Origin: Planctomycetota bacterium
Lineage (GTDB): Bacteria; Planctomycetota; Phycisphaerae; SM23-33
NCBI GenBank assembly: GCA_022705325.1
Contig: JAKJER010000036.1
Coordinates: forward strand, 1-63,719
Direction: 5' to 3'
Length of the DNA stretch: 63,719 nucleotides
In this document: positions 17,155-25,436 of the stretch, in pieces
Position numbering within the stretch: position 1 is the first letter of the stretch
How the letters are laid out: each line of letters begins with the position of its first letter
Notes under the pieces: generated by a model
Told to the model about the DNA's origin: nothing
The model's database searches: none
What the model saw: the letters and a program-made list of their open reading frames with translations, nothing else
Made by a program: the position numbers and the translations under genes

Positions 17155-17787
17155 ATGACTCGTGCGGTGTGGATTCTGTCGCTGTGTGTCCTGGTGCTGG
17201 CGCCGTGGGCGCTGGCGCAGGACGAGCCCGCGGCCACCGACGCCCGACGGGAGGAGATCCTGCGGACGTTCAAGCGCGGGCCGCTCAACGCCCCGCCCGA
17301 GGACGCCATGCTGCTGCGGATGCTGATCCAGGTCGGTGCGTTGAAGAACGGCGTGGAGGTGGGCACGGCCAACGGCTATTCCGCCGTGCACATGGGCATC
17401 GCGTTCGAACGGACCGGGGGCAAGCTGACGACGATCGAGATCGACCCCAAGGTGGCGGCCGAGGCCCGCGACAATCTGGCCCGCGCGGGCCTGGCCAAGA
17501 CCGTCTCGGTGGTCGAGGGCGACGCCTTGAAGGTGCTGCCCAAACTCGAAGGCGAATACGACTTCGTGTTCATCGACGCCGTCAAGCGGGATACGCTCAA
17601 GTACTTCGAGGCGATCCGTCCGCGCCTGGCGCCCCGCGCGGTGGTGGTGGTGCACAATGCCGTCACGTACGCCTCGGCGATGCAGGACTATCTCGACATG
17701 ATCCAGGCCAGCAAGGACTATGAGACGGTCATCGTCCGCACCGCGGGCAATCGCGACGGGATGTCCGTCGCCTACCGCAAGCGGTAG
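17155..17787 (+). CDS. O-methyltransferase-like SAM-binding protein with signal peptide, 210 aa
   Basis: A clear signal peptide (MTRAVWILSLCVLVLAPWALA, then QDEP) precedes a class I methyltransferase fold of the caffeoyl-CoA O-methyltransferase type: motif I VEVGTANGYSAVHMG, an acidic residue ending strand 2 in KLTTIEIDPK, and the FVFIDAVK strand. SAM is not normally present outside the cytoplasm, so the signal peptide is unexpected. The start at 17155 has GAAAGGA upstream. It lies 90 bp after the GH35 gene. It may be a membrane-anchored enzyme, or an exported protein that has lost catalysis. Confidence 0.8.
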   Translation: MTRAVWILSLCVLVLAPWALAQDEPAATDARREEILRTFKRGPLNAPPEDAMLLRMLIQVGALKNGVEVGTANGYSAVHMGIAFERTGGKLTTIEIDPKVAAEARDNLARAGLAKTVSVVEGDALKVLPKLEGEYDFVFIDAVKRDTLKYFEAIRPRLAPRAVVVVHNAVTYASAMQDYLDMIQASKDYETVIVRTAGNRDGMSVAYRKR

Positions 17788-18193
17788 AGTCCTGTGTCCG
17801 CGGCAGGCGGGTCGGCCGGGTGCGTTTCACGCGGCCGACGCCCGCCCGCGTCTTGCCGGCCGAGCGGTGGTGGGAAGCTGCGATGATAACGGCGATCATA
17901 CGGCCTGCGGCAGTCCCAGGTCGTCAGCACTGCGTTGGCGGCCTCGGCGCCGGGCAGCAGGGCAACCCTCGCGAGCGCGCCTGCGTCGATGATCGCGGCT
18001 CCGGGCGGGTGCTGCGGAGCCTGCATCTGTGCGGGCCGCGCGGGAACGGCCGTCGCGATCGGCAACCCGGTGAGCGGCGCCGAATGCTTCACGGCATCCC
18101 TCCGTTGGATGGAATATCCCGTGCACGAAACGGCCTGTTCCCACAAGTCATTGCAGCGCCGCACGGTAGGGCGATCTGCGGAAGAATTTTGAC
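17788..18193. other. Intergenic stretch with no supported gene
   Basis: About 400 bp between the methyltransferase and the HU promoter. A weak minus-strand frame beginning at a GTG near 18097 has a GGAGGGA-like site, but its translation is low-complexity and extends into the neighbouring gene, so it is not called. No RNA gene recognised. Confidence 0.5.
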
Positions 18194-18222
18194 TTGTTTG
18201 TCCGGAGGTTTTGCCCTAAGAT
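18194..18222 (+). promoter_or_regulatory. Promoter for the HU-family gene
   Basis: TTGTTT and TAAGAT separated by 17 bases, about 65 bp upstream of the ATG at 18287. Confidence 0.5.
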
Positions 18223-18286
18223 GCAATGCAGAAGGCCGATAGCGGCAGCCGACGGTGCGTAGCGGGCCTAGCCAGGAGAGACGTCC

Positions 18287-18580
18287 ATGCAGACGATCAC
18301 GAAGAAAGAGATGGTTGACCGGATAGCCGACTTGACCCGCAACAAGCGCGTGGTCGTCAAGGAAATCCTTCAGGCATTCCTGGACGAGATCATCACCGAG
18401 CTGGGGCGCGGCAACCGGCTGGAGTTCCGCGATTTTGGCGTCTTCGAGAGCAAGCAGCGGGCCGCCCGCGTCGCTCAGAACCCCAAGACCCTCCAGCGCG
18501 TCCAGGTGCCGCCCAAGCGGACCGTCAAGTTCAAGGTCGGGCGACTGATGAAGCAGAAGCTCCAGGTCCCGCCCGAATGA
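18287..18580 (+). CDS. HU/IHF family DNA-binding protein, 97 aa
   Basis: The sequence follows the HU/IHF pattern: helical N-terminus TKKEMVDRIADL, central EFRDFGVFESKQRAARVAQNPKT (the conserved FGxF and the DNA-contacting beta-arm with its NPKT turn), then PPKRTVKFKVGRLMK. It binds and bends DNA as a dimer and organises the nucleoid. Length is normal for the family. An AGGAGAGA ribosome site precedes the start and a sigma70-type promoter lies upstream. A GC-rich hairpin at about 18639-18672 may end the transcript. Confidence 0.95.
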   Translation: MQTITKKEMVDRIADLTRNKRVVVKEILQAFLDEIITELGRGNRLEFRDFGVFESKQRAARVAQNPKTLQRVQVPPKRTVKFKVGRLMKQKLQVPPE

Positions 18581-18707
18581 GTCGCTCCTGCCGGGCCGCG
18601 CACGCCCGGCACGCAGGCCGATATACGCCATGCCCCCCAGCCGCCGCTGCCTTTGCAGGTTGCGGCGGCGGTCTTTCGCGTGCGGCGGCGTCCCGACGGA
18701 ATCCCCA

Positions 18708-18737
18708 TTGGTAAATCCCTTTCCGCCGCGGTACACT
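18708..18737 (+). promoter_or_regulatory. Promoter for the PduS/PduT-like pair
   Basis: TTGGTA and TACACT with an 18-base spacer, 33 bp before the start at 18771; this separates the pair from the HU gene transcriptionally. Confidence 0.4.
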
Positions 18738-18770
18738 CGTCGTGGCAAGGACTGACGTGAAGAGCACACT

Positions 18771-20093
18771 ATGGCCCCTACTGACATAGAGCGTATCGCC
18801 CAGTGCGGCGTGGTCGGCGCCGGCGGGGCGGGTTTCCCCACACACGTGAAGCTGGCCGGCAAGGCCGACAGCGTCCTCATCAACGCCGCCGAGTGCGAGC
18901 CCCTGCTCCACAAGGACAAGGAAGTGCTCCGCCGCGAGGCCGACGCCGTCCTCGAAGGCCTGGCCCGCGCGATGGGTCTGGTCGGCGCCAATCGGGGCGT
19001 GATCGGCATCAAGGAGAAGTACCGCGACGTGATCGACCTGCTGCGCCCCAAACTCGGGCGCGGCATGGAGATCGCTCCCCTTAAGGACGCCTACCCGGCC
19101 GGTGACGAATTCATCCTGGTCTACGACGTGCTCGGGCGGGTCATCCCCCCGGGGGGCATCCCGTTGCACCTGGGGGCCGTCGTGATGAACGTCGAGACGG
19201 CTGTCAACGTCGCGGTCGGCCGGCCCGTGACCGAGAAGTACCTCACCGTCGCCGGCGCCGTCGCCCAGCCGGTGACGCTTCGCGTGCCGGTGGGCGCGAC
19301 GCTGTCGGCGTGCGTAGCGGCCGCCGGCGGGGCGACCATCGACGACCCGCAGTACATCGTCGGCGGAGTCATGATGGGCTACCTCGAGCGCAACCACGAC
19401 GCGCTGGTGGACAAGACCACCGGCGGCGTGATCGTGCTCCCGCGCGACCACGTCGTCGTCCGGCGCCGCCTGAGGGACTGGAAGCAGATGGCCCGCATCG
19501 GGCGCAGCGCCTGCGACCAGTGCAGCTTCTGCACCGAGTTGTGCCCGCGATACCTGCTGGGCCATCCCATCGAGCCCCACCGGGCCATGCGGAGCCTCGA
19601 GTTCAACCTCGTCGGCGAAGCCAACGTCCTGGGCACCAGCTTCTGCTGCGAGTGCAACCTGTGCAGCCTGTACTCCTGCCCGGAAGACCTGGACCCCCGC
19701 GAGGTCTGCGGGCATAACAAGCGGCGCCTCGCCGCCGAGAAACGCCGCTGGGAGAACCCGCCGTTCAACCCGTCGCGGCCGGTCAACCACATGGCCAACC
19801 GCAAGGCCCCCATGAAACGGCTGATGCAGAAGCTGGGGCTGATGGGCTTCCACAACACCGGACCGCTGCGAGACCAGGTGCTGCCCGCGCGGCGCGTGGG
19901 CATCAAGCTCAAGCAGCACGTGGGCGCGCCGTGCGAGCCGGCCGTCGCGGTCGCCCAGGCCGTGCGCCAGGGCGACGCGATCGGGCGGGTCCCGCTCAAG
20001 GACGGCAAGGCCGCCCTGGGCTGCCCCGTGCACGCGTCGATCGACGGCACGGTGCGGGCGATCGAGAACGGCGTGGTCTGGATCGAATCCTGA
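18771..20093 (+). CDS. PduS/RnfC-like flavo-iron-sulfur electron transfer protein, 440 aa
   Basis: The N-terminal VVGAGGAGFPTHVKL (14-28) is the RnfC/PduS nucleotide-binding loop, followed by INAAECEPLLHKDKE, also typical. An SLBB-like region precedes two [4Fe-4S] motifs: C248-x2-C251-x2-C254-x3-C258 and C292-x2-C295-x2-C298-x4-C303. The C-terminus (KLKQHVGAPCEPAV...GCPVHASIDGTV) is biotinyl-carrier-like. Characterised PduS moves electrons from NADH for cobalamin reduction inside bacterial microcompartments and interacts with shell protein PduT. The PduT-like gene next door strongly supports a PduS-type role rather than a membrane Rnf complex. The ribosome site is weak. Confidence 0.88.
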   Translation: MAPTDIERIAQCGVVGAGGAGFPTHVKLAGKADSVLINAAECEPLLHKDKEVLRREADAVLEGLARAMGLVGANRGVIGIKEKYRDVIDLLRPKLGRGMEIAPLKDAYPAGDEFILVYDVLGRVIPPGGIPLHLGAVVMNVETAVNVAVGRPVTEKYLTVAGAVAQPVTLRVPVGATLSACVAAAGGATIDDPQYIVGGVMMGYLERNHDALVDKTTGGVIVLPRDHVVVRRRLRDWKQMARIGRSACDQCSFCTELCPRYLLGHPIEPHRAMRSLEFNLVGEANVLGTSFCCECNLCSLYSCPEDLDPREVCGHNKRRLAAEKRRWENPPFNPSRPVNHMANRKAPMKRLMQKLGLMGFHNTGPLRDQVLPARRVGIKLKQHVGAPCEPAVAVAQAVRQGDAIGRVPLKDGKAALGCPVHASIDGTVRAIENGVVWIES

Positions 20094-20200
20094 AAGGCAG
20101 TTGCGGCGCCGGGAATGCCCGCGGAAGGCCTTCCGCCAGGGCGGACAGGTCTGCGGACTTTGATCGACGCGAACCGAATACAGTCAGCGAGTGAGAGAAC

Positions 20201-20761
20201 ATGGCAGGCCACAAGAGTATTGGCGCGATCGAGCTGTCGAGCATCGCACTGGGTTATCAGGCTCAGGACGAGATGCTCAAGGCCGCGAACGTGGAGGTCC
20301 TCATCGCCCGGACGATCTGCTCGGGCAAGTACTTCATCGTCGTCGGCGGGTCCGTCAGCGACGTGAAGGCGGCCGTGCAGGCCGGGTTGAAGAGCGCCGA
20401 GGAGGCCGTCATCGACCACCTGGTGATCCCCAACGTGCACGAGGGCGTGTTCGCCGCCCTGGGCCAGTCGGTCGTGCTGGACGCCGATACCGCCGATGCC
20501 CTGGGCGTGGTCGAGAGCTACAGCGGGGTCAGCATCGTCGCCGCCGCCGACGCTGCCGCCAAGGCCGCCCGAGTGACGCTCTTTCGCGTCCACGTGGCGA
20601 TGGCGCTGGGGGGCAAGGGCTTCTGCCTGATGACCGGCAACGTCGCCGACGTCCGCGCCGGCGTGCGGGCGGCCGCCCAGGAAATCCGTGATCGCGGCCT
20701 GCTGGTCGCCGAAATCGTCATCCCCCGGCCCAGCAAGGAGTTGTTCGCGGAGTACATCTAG
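20201..20761 (+). CDS. Tandem-domain BMC shell protein, PduT-like, 186 aa
   Basis: Two BMC domains in tandem (about 5-90 and 95-182), each with the typical KSIGAIEL and VHVAMALGGKGF-type patterns. Cys40 in ARTICSGKYF lies where PduT has the pore Cys that binds a [4Fe-4S] cluster at the threefold axis. Length matches PduT (about 184 residues). It would form a trimeric shell tile able to pass electrons across a microcompartment shell, partnered with the PduS-like product 107 bp upstream. No aldehyde dehydrogenase, lyase or hexameric shell gene is nearby, so the rest of the compartment must be encoded elsewhere. Confidence 0.9.
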   Translation: MAGHKSIGAIELSSIALGYQAQDEMLKAANVEVLIARTICSGKYFIVVGGSVSDVKAAVQAGLKSAEEAVIDHLVIPNVHEGVFAALGQSVVLDADTADALGVVESYSGVSIVAAADAAAKAARVTLFRVHVAMALGGKGFCLMTGNVADVRAGVRAAAQEIRDRGLLVAEIVIPRPSKELFAEYI

Positions 20762-20805
20762 AGGGCTGGGGGCCATGGGGCCGGGGATTCTGGAAGCCCC
20801 CGTTC

Positions 20806-20833
20806 GTAATACGCGCAACGCACAACGCCCGAT
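20806..20833. repeat. Short heptamer array between convergent genes
   Basis: GTAATAC, GCGCAAC, GCACAAC, GCCCGAT in 7-bp steps, 45 bp past the shell-protein stop and leading into the hairpin at 20823. Confidence 0.45.
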
Positions 20834-20852
20834 CCCGCAGGATCGGGCGTTG
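20823..20852. terminator. Hairpin between convergent genes
   Basis: A perfect 13-bp stem (CAACGCCCGATCC) with loop CGCA sits between the stop codons of the shell-protein gene and the HEAT-repeat gene. It lacks a good T-tract but is well placed for two-way termination. Confidence 0.5.
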
Positions 20853-20882
20853 TCGTAGAATCTGCCGCTGAAGCGCGTCGGG

Positions 20883-22832
20883 CTACTTGCTCAGCGCCTT
20901 CAGTCTCGCCCGAAGACGGCTTCGCAGGGCGTTGTTGATCTTCGCCTGGATCGCCTTTTCCAGGATGGGCTTCTGGTCGTCGGGCTTGATTGTCAGCCCG
21001 CGGACGGAGGCGATGTCGAGGATGGCGACGGCGGCTTCGTTGACCGTCTGCGGGTCGTCGAGTTGGTCGGCGGCCAGCTTGAGGCTGCCCAGGGCGGGGG
21101 CGGACTTCAGCTCCGCGAGCACGAGCTTCCTGCCGTCGGCCTGCTTGGCCAGCTTCATCAGCTCGGCGAACCGCCCGGCCTTCTGGTCGGCGCTGAGGGC
21201 GACGTCGCGTCCGATCAGGGGCACAGCCGCCCGCAGGGCCAGCACCCGCACGGCTGCGTCCTTGTCGTTGGCGGCCAGGTCCATCAGCTTGGGGAGGATG
21301 CTGCTGTCGGGCCAGTTGGCCAGCGAGCGCAGGGTGTTCTTGCGCATCTCGACGTCCTGGCCGCCCAAAGCCTCCTGGACGGCGGGGAGGGTCTCGCTGC
21401 GTCCGAACCAGCAGATGATCTCCAGCACGTTGGGGCGGGCGGGGCCGCCCTTCTTCCAGGCGTCCATGAGTTGCCTGGCGCACTGCTCGGGCTGCTTGGA
21501 CCGCCGGCTGACGGCTACCAGCACGTCCTGGAGCGAGCGGCGGACGTCGGGCGAGTCGCTGGCCATCATCCGCTGGAGCAGGTTGGCGTACTGGTCCTGC
21601 CCGGCGAGCTGGCGCAGCGCGACCACGGCGCTCTGGCGGACGGCGTCCTGCCGGGCGGACAGACACTCCATGAACAGGGGAACGGCCTCGACGGCATCGC
21701 GGGTGGCCAGGGCCAGGATCGCCTCGCCGCGGACGGCCTCGCCGGCGGCCTTGGCCTGGGCGATGAGGGCGGCGTTGACGTCCGCGCCGGGCATGGTCTT
21801 GAGCGAGCCGCGGGCGATGGGCATCTCGGCCTTGGCGCCGGCGGCGGCCTCCAGCAACAGCCCGACCTGGGCGCCCTGTCCGGTCGTCCCCAGTGCGGCC
21901 AGGGCGGCGATCCGGACGTCTTCGTTGTCGCTGGCGGCGAACCGGGCCACGGCGGGAGCGGCCTTCGCGTCGCCGCGATAGCCCAGTGCGTAGAGCATCA
22001 TGGCTTGGCGGTAGGGCTTGGCCTTGTCCAGTTCCGCCACGACCGCAGCGGTGACAGCGGAGCACGTGAGTTCGCGAGCCACGCGCAGGCCCACGTTGAA
22101 CAGGTCCTTCTCGCCGGAGCGCAGCAGCTCGACGACCAGGGGCACGCCCGCTTCCTGGCGGGCCAGGACGGCCCCGCGGGTCGCCTCCAGTACGCGGGGA
22201 CGCGGAACATCAGCCTTGCGGACGGCGTCGTACAGGGCGGCCGCCTGCTCGCCCTTGCCCGCGTTCATCAGCTCCTCGGCGCAGAGGATGCAGCCCTCGG
22301 CGACGGCGGAGCGGACCGCGTCCGGGGCGGCCGGCAGCATCTGCTCGAGCGCCTTGAGGGCCTCGGCCCCGCCGATCCTGCCCAGGCCGGCCGCGGCGGC
22401 CGAGACCACCTCGGCGTCGCTGTCCTTCAGGCGGGCCTTGAGCACCTCGACGGCGCCCTTGTCGTATCGCCTGGCCAGCGAGTTGATGGCCCCGACGGCC
22501 AGCTTGCCTTGCAGGCGGGCGGCGGCGTCGCGGAGCACCTCGTCGCAGGCCGGGCCGGGGATCGCCTCCAGGGCGATGCGGGCCCAGGAAGCCAACTGCT
22601 CGTCAGCCAGCAATGCCGCCAGGGCTGGGGCGGCCGTCTGGCTGCCGTAGACCGCCAGCTTCTTGCAGGCCATGGCCTTCTCGGCCGGGCCGGCGCTGCC
22701 TTGCAGGACGGCCACCAACTGGGCCTCCTGCTCGGACGGCTTCTTCGCCTCGGCGGCCGGCAGACACGTCGACCAGGCCAGCACCATTGCGGCCAGGCTC
22801 GCACACACTACGCGGTATCGAATCGTGTTCAT
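20883..22832 (-). CDS. Exported HEAT-repeat protein, 649 aa
   Basis: A signal peptide (MNTIRYRVVCASLAAMVLAWSTCLPAAEA) is followed by many HEAT/armadillo-like helical repeats of about 30-40 residues, such as DAEVVSAAAAGLGRIGGAEALKAL and NEDVRIAALAALGTTGQ. Repeats of this kind form a superhelical protein-binding scaffold. The start at 22832 has AAGGAG upstream and opens the signal peptide. It lies 33 bp downstream of the oxidoreductase gene on the same strand and is probably co-transcribed. Such pairs are frequent in planctomycetes but the partner is unknown. Confidence 0.82.
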   Translation of the reverse strand: MNTIRYRVVCASLAAMVLAWSTCLPAAEAKKPSEQEAQLVAVLQGSAGPAEKAMACKKLAVYGSQTAAPALAALLADEQLASWARIALEAIPGPACDEVLRDAAARLQGKLAVGAINSLARRYDKGAVEVLKARLKDSDAEVVSAAAAGLGRIGGAEALKALEQMLPAAPDAVRSAVAEGCILCAEELMNAGKGEQAAALYDAVRKADVPRPRVLEATRGAVLARQEAGVPLVVELLRSGEKDLFNVGLRVARELTCSAVTAAVVAELDKAKPYRQAMMLYALGYRGDAKAAPAVARFAASDNEDVRIAALAALGTTGQGAQVGLLLEAAAGAKAEMPIARGSLKTMPGADVNAALIAQAKAAGEAVRGEAILALATRDAVEAVPLFMECLSARQDAVRQSAVVALRQLAGQDQYANLLQRMMASDSPDVRRSLQDVLVAVSRRSKQPEQCARQLMDAWKKGGPARPNVLEIICWFGRSETLPAVQEALGGQDVEMRKNTLRSLANWPDSSILPKLMDLAANDKDAAVRVLALRAAVPLIGRDVALSADQKAGRFAELMKLAKQADGRKLVLAELKSAPALGSLKLAADQLDDPQTVNEAAVAILDIASVRGLTIKPDDQKPILEKAIQAKINNALRSRLRARLKALSK

Positions 22833-22865
22833 CGTCTTGATCTCCTTGGGTGCCGATCGCATCGC

Positions 22866-24146
22866 CTAGATCCGCCACGGTTCGCGGATCGCCTCGGTCC
22901 GCAGCCGGTTGGCCTCTTCATCGCCGACGAACTCGACCGTCTCGGGATTGATGGTGACCTTTCGGCCCAGCAGCAGCGAGATGCCCGCGCAGTGGGTGGC
23001 GATGTGGGTGTTGCACGCGACAAAGTGGTTGGCCTTGGGCAGGCCGCGCGTCTTGACGCAGTTGAAGAAATCGCGGATGTGCGAGTCGGCCGGGTAGCCC
23101 GCCTGTTTGGCCCCGCGCCCGGCCAACAGGCCCACCGAACTGGCGAAGATGTCGCCGCTGTCGCCGGTCTCGACCCAGCCGGTCTCGCCCTCGAAGCGGA
23201 CCGGGCAGGACCCGGAGTGCATCCAGCCGCCGTCGCGGATGACCAGCTTGACGCCGTTGGCGTATCGACAGGCGGCGCCGTCCTCGGTGGGCTCATACTC
23301 GACGGGGAAGGTCCTGTCGGCGCTGTTGGCCCACTGGCAGAGGTCCACGCAGTGGCTGCCCCATTCCTGGACCCCGCCGCCGACCATCCCGCCGCCCTTG
23401 TCGAAGTGCCCGGTGATGAAACGCTTGCTGTAGGGGCGCCAGGCAGCCGGGCCGAGGTACAGGTCCCAGGCGACCTCCTCGCGCGGGGGCTCGGTCTCGT
23501 TGCCCTCGCCGAACTCGCTCATCCCCGTGCGGTGCCCGCCGCCGTGGGCGTGCACGGTGACCAGCTTGCCCAGCTTGCCCCTCTGGGCCAGCTCGATGCA
23601 GTACTGGAAGTGAGGCAGGTTGCGACGCTGCATGCCGCCCTGGAAGACGCGCCCGGTCCGCTGGAAGGTCTTGGCCAACTCCAGGCTCTCGACGATGTTC
23701 CGCGTGCAGGGCTTCTCGCAGTACACGTCCTTGCCGGCCTTGGCCGCCAGGATCGACGCCAGCCCGTGCCAGTTGTTGCCCGTGGCGATCAGCACCGCGT
23801 CGATGTCCTTGCGGGCGAACATCTCGCGGAAGTCGATGTACGCGGTGCAGTTCTCGTTGCCGTTGCGCTGGTCGACCATCCGCTTGGCCCGCGCACGCCT
23901 GTCGCCGCGGACGTCGGCGACGGCGACCACCTGCACGTCCTCCTCGCGGAGGATGCACCCCAGGTCGTAGCTGCCTCGACCGCCGATCCCCATGGCGCCC
24001 AGGGTGATCTTCTCGCTGGGGGCTACCGCCCCGTCCTTGCCCATGACGGTGCTGGACAGCACGTACGGCCCCGCCAGGGCTGCGCCGGCTGCCGCGGCCG
24101 TCTTCAGAAACCCCCGCCGATTCACGTGAACGCTCTTCTTGGACAT
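22866..24146 (-). CDS. Gfo/Idh/MocA family oxidoreductase with Tat signal, 426 aa
   Basis: The start at 24146 gives VNRRGFLKTAAAAGAALAGPYVL, a twin-arginine signal, preceded by an AGGAGA ribosome site. The mature enzyme has ITLGAMGIGGRGSYD (Rossmann loop), DAVLIATGNNWHGLASI and YCEKPCTRNI with the family's EKP lysine. The C-terminal alpha/beta domain contains GGGVQEWGSHCVDL, typical of this planctomycete subfamily. It should act on a sugar or sugar acid with bound NAD(P). It leads a probable two-gene operon with the HEAT-repeat gene. Confidence 0.9.
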   Translation of the reverse strand: MSKKSVHVNRRGFLKTAAAAGAALAGPYVLSSTVMGKDGAVAPSEKITLGAMGIGGRGSYDLGCILREEDVQVVAVADVRGDRRARAKRMVDQRNGNENCTAYIDFREMFARKDIDAVLIATGNNWHGLASILAAKAGKDVYCEKPCTRNIVESLELAKTFQRTGRVFQGGMQRRNLPHFQYCIELAQRGKLGKLVTVHAHGGGHRTGMSEFGEGNETEPPREEVAWDLYLGPAAWRPYSKRFITGHFDKGGGMVGGGVQEWGSHCVDLCQWANSADRTFPVEYEPTEDGAACRYANGVKLVIRDGGWMHSGSCPVRFEGETGWVETGDSGDIFASSVGLLAGRGAKQAGYPADSHIRDFFNCVKTRGLPKANHFVACNTHIATHCAGISLLLGRKVTINPETVEFVGDEEANRLRTEAIREPWRI

Positions 24147-24340
24147 CTGGTTCTCCTGTCGCCGGAGCGACTGTTGTGGTCCCAGAGACGAAACAGGACC
24201 GCCATGGTCCTTGTTGGGCAGGCCGCTGTCAAGCGGTTCAGCCGAACGCGAAGACGCGATAATCTCCTGTAACAACTTCTCTCTCCCGCGCGTAGGAAGG
24301 GCGAAACCGGAATTCGCCCTCGGGGCGGAAGGAGCCATTC

Positions 24341-25285
24341 ATGTTCAAGAAGGCATTGTTCGTGGCCGCGTGCCTCTCGACGGCGGTCCTGGCCGGCCCG
24401 CTCGACAAACGGCAGATCGCGGCCCGGGCCCAATGGTTGATCCACGGCGACGTGGAGGCGTTGATGGCCTCCAAACTGGGCCAGAGAATCCAGCAGGAGG
24501 CCCAGAAGCCCGGGCTCGCCCAGGTGGTGCAGGCCATCGAGACCACCTACGGCCTCAACCCCCTGACCGACGTCAAGTCGATCACCCTCTACGGCACGAA
24601 GGTCGGACAGGAAGAGGGCGTGGCGATCATTCAGGCGAAGTTCGACCGCCAGAAGCTGGTCAACCTGCTCAAGCTCAACCCGGACTACAAGGAGCACAAG
24701 TCCGGTCAACAGGTGATCCACGAGTGGGTGGACGCGCCCAAGGACGACAAACCCGCCCAGGTCCGTTTCGGGGCCTTCTGCGGATCGGACCTGGCCGTCA
24801 TCGCCTCCAGCCGGGGGCTTCTCCAGCAGGCGCTGGCCGTGCTGGAGGGCAAGGCGGACAGTCTGGCCAAGGGCGAGTCGCCGGGCCTGGCGACCCCCCG
24901 CGCGGGGACGTTCCTGACCTTGTGCGTGGACAAGCTGCCCCAACCGCCCGCCGACAGGCCCGAGGCTGTCCTGCTGGCCAAGTTCGCCCGCGCCTGTGCC
25001 TGCCTGGGGGAGGCGGAGGGCAAGCTGTTCGCGGAAGTCGCCATCGAGGCGGCCTCGCAGGAAGCCGCCGACAACATCCGCAAGACGGTTGAGGGCGGCC
25101 TGGCCTTCCTGGGCCTGCTCATGCCCGCCCAGGGGCAGGCCCTGCCGGACATCCCGCCGCAGTTGCCGCCCCTGGTCCGCTCAGCCAAGGTGACCATGGA
25201 AGGCAAGACGGTGAAGCTGTCGGCCGGCATGGCCACAGAGGACGTCATCGCCATGCTGGAATGGGCCGAGAAGCACAAGAAGTAA
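24341..25285 (+). CDS. Secreted protein of unknown function, 314 aa
   Basis: A short signal peptide (MFKKALFVAACLSTAVLA) precedes a mixed alpha/beta protein with ARAQWLIHGDVEAL near the mature N-terminus and GLNPLTDVKSITLYGTKVGQEEGVAIIQAKFD, a pattern also seen in other planctomycete exported proteins of unknown function. No catalytic motif was recognised. GGAAGGAG precedes the ATG. The gene is divergent from the oxidoreductase at 24146, with shared regulatory DNA of about 195 bp. Six heptamer repeats begin directly at its stop codon. Confidence 0.75.
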   Translation: MFKKALFVAACLSTAVLAGPLDKRQIAARAQWLIHGDVEALMASKLGQRIQQEAQKPGLAQVVQAIETTYGLNPLTDVKSITLYGTKVGQEEGVAIIQAKFDRQKLVNLLKLNPDYKEHKSGQQVIHEWVDAPKDDKPAQVRFGAFCGSDLAVIASSRGLLQQALAVLEGKADSLAKGESPGLATPRAGTFLTLCVDKLPQPPADRPEAVLLAKFARACACLGEAEGKLFAEVAIEAASQEAADNIRKTVEGGLAFLGLLMPAQGQALPDIPPQLPPLVRSAKVTMEGKTVKLSAGMATEDVIAMLEWAEKHKK

Positions 25286-25327
25286 TTGCCCATTGACCAT
25301 TGCCCCGTGACCATTGACTATTGAAGA
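25286..25327. repeat. Heptamer array directly after a stop codon
   Basis: Six contiguous 7-bp units: TTGCCCA, TTGACCA, TTGCCCC, GTGACCA, TTGACTA, TTGAAGA. The first unit starts at the base after the TAA stop of the secreted-protein gene. Confidence 0.85.
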
Positions 25328-25436
25328 CAGGCGCGTCGCCGAAGACCACGGACCCGCCCCTGAGGGGGGCCTTACGTGGGCCGGCCGGCCGGCTTTGGCG
25401 GCGAGGAGTTCGGACGCGCCGATCGCGAGAAGCAGC

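Noticed and set aside
17772..18164. Small minus-strand frame with a GGAGGGA site before a GTG near 18097
   Set aside because: The translation lacks any recognisable feature and runs into the 3' end of the methyltransferase gene.
21063..24272. A 1069-codon plus-strand frame
   Set aside because: It lies opposite the HEAT-repeat and oxidoreductase genes and has Gln/Gly/Leu/Ala shadow composition.
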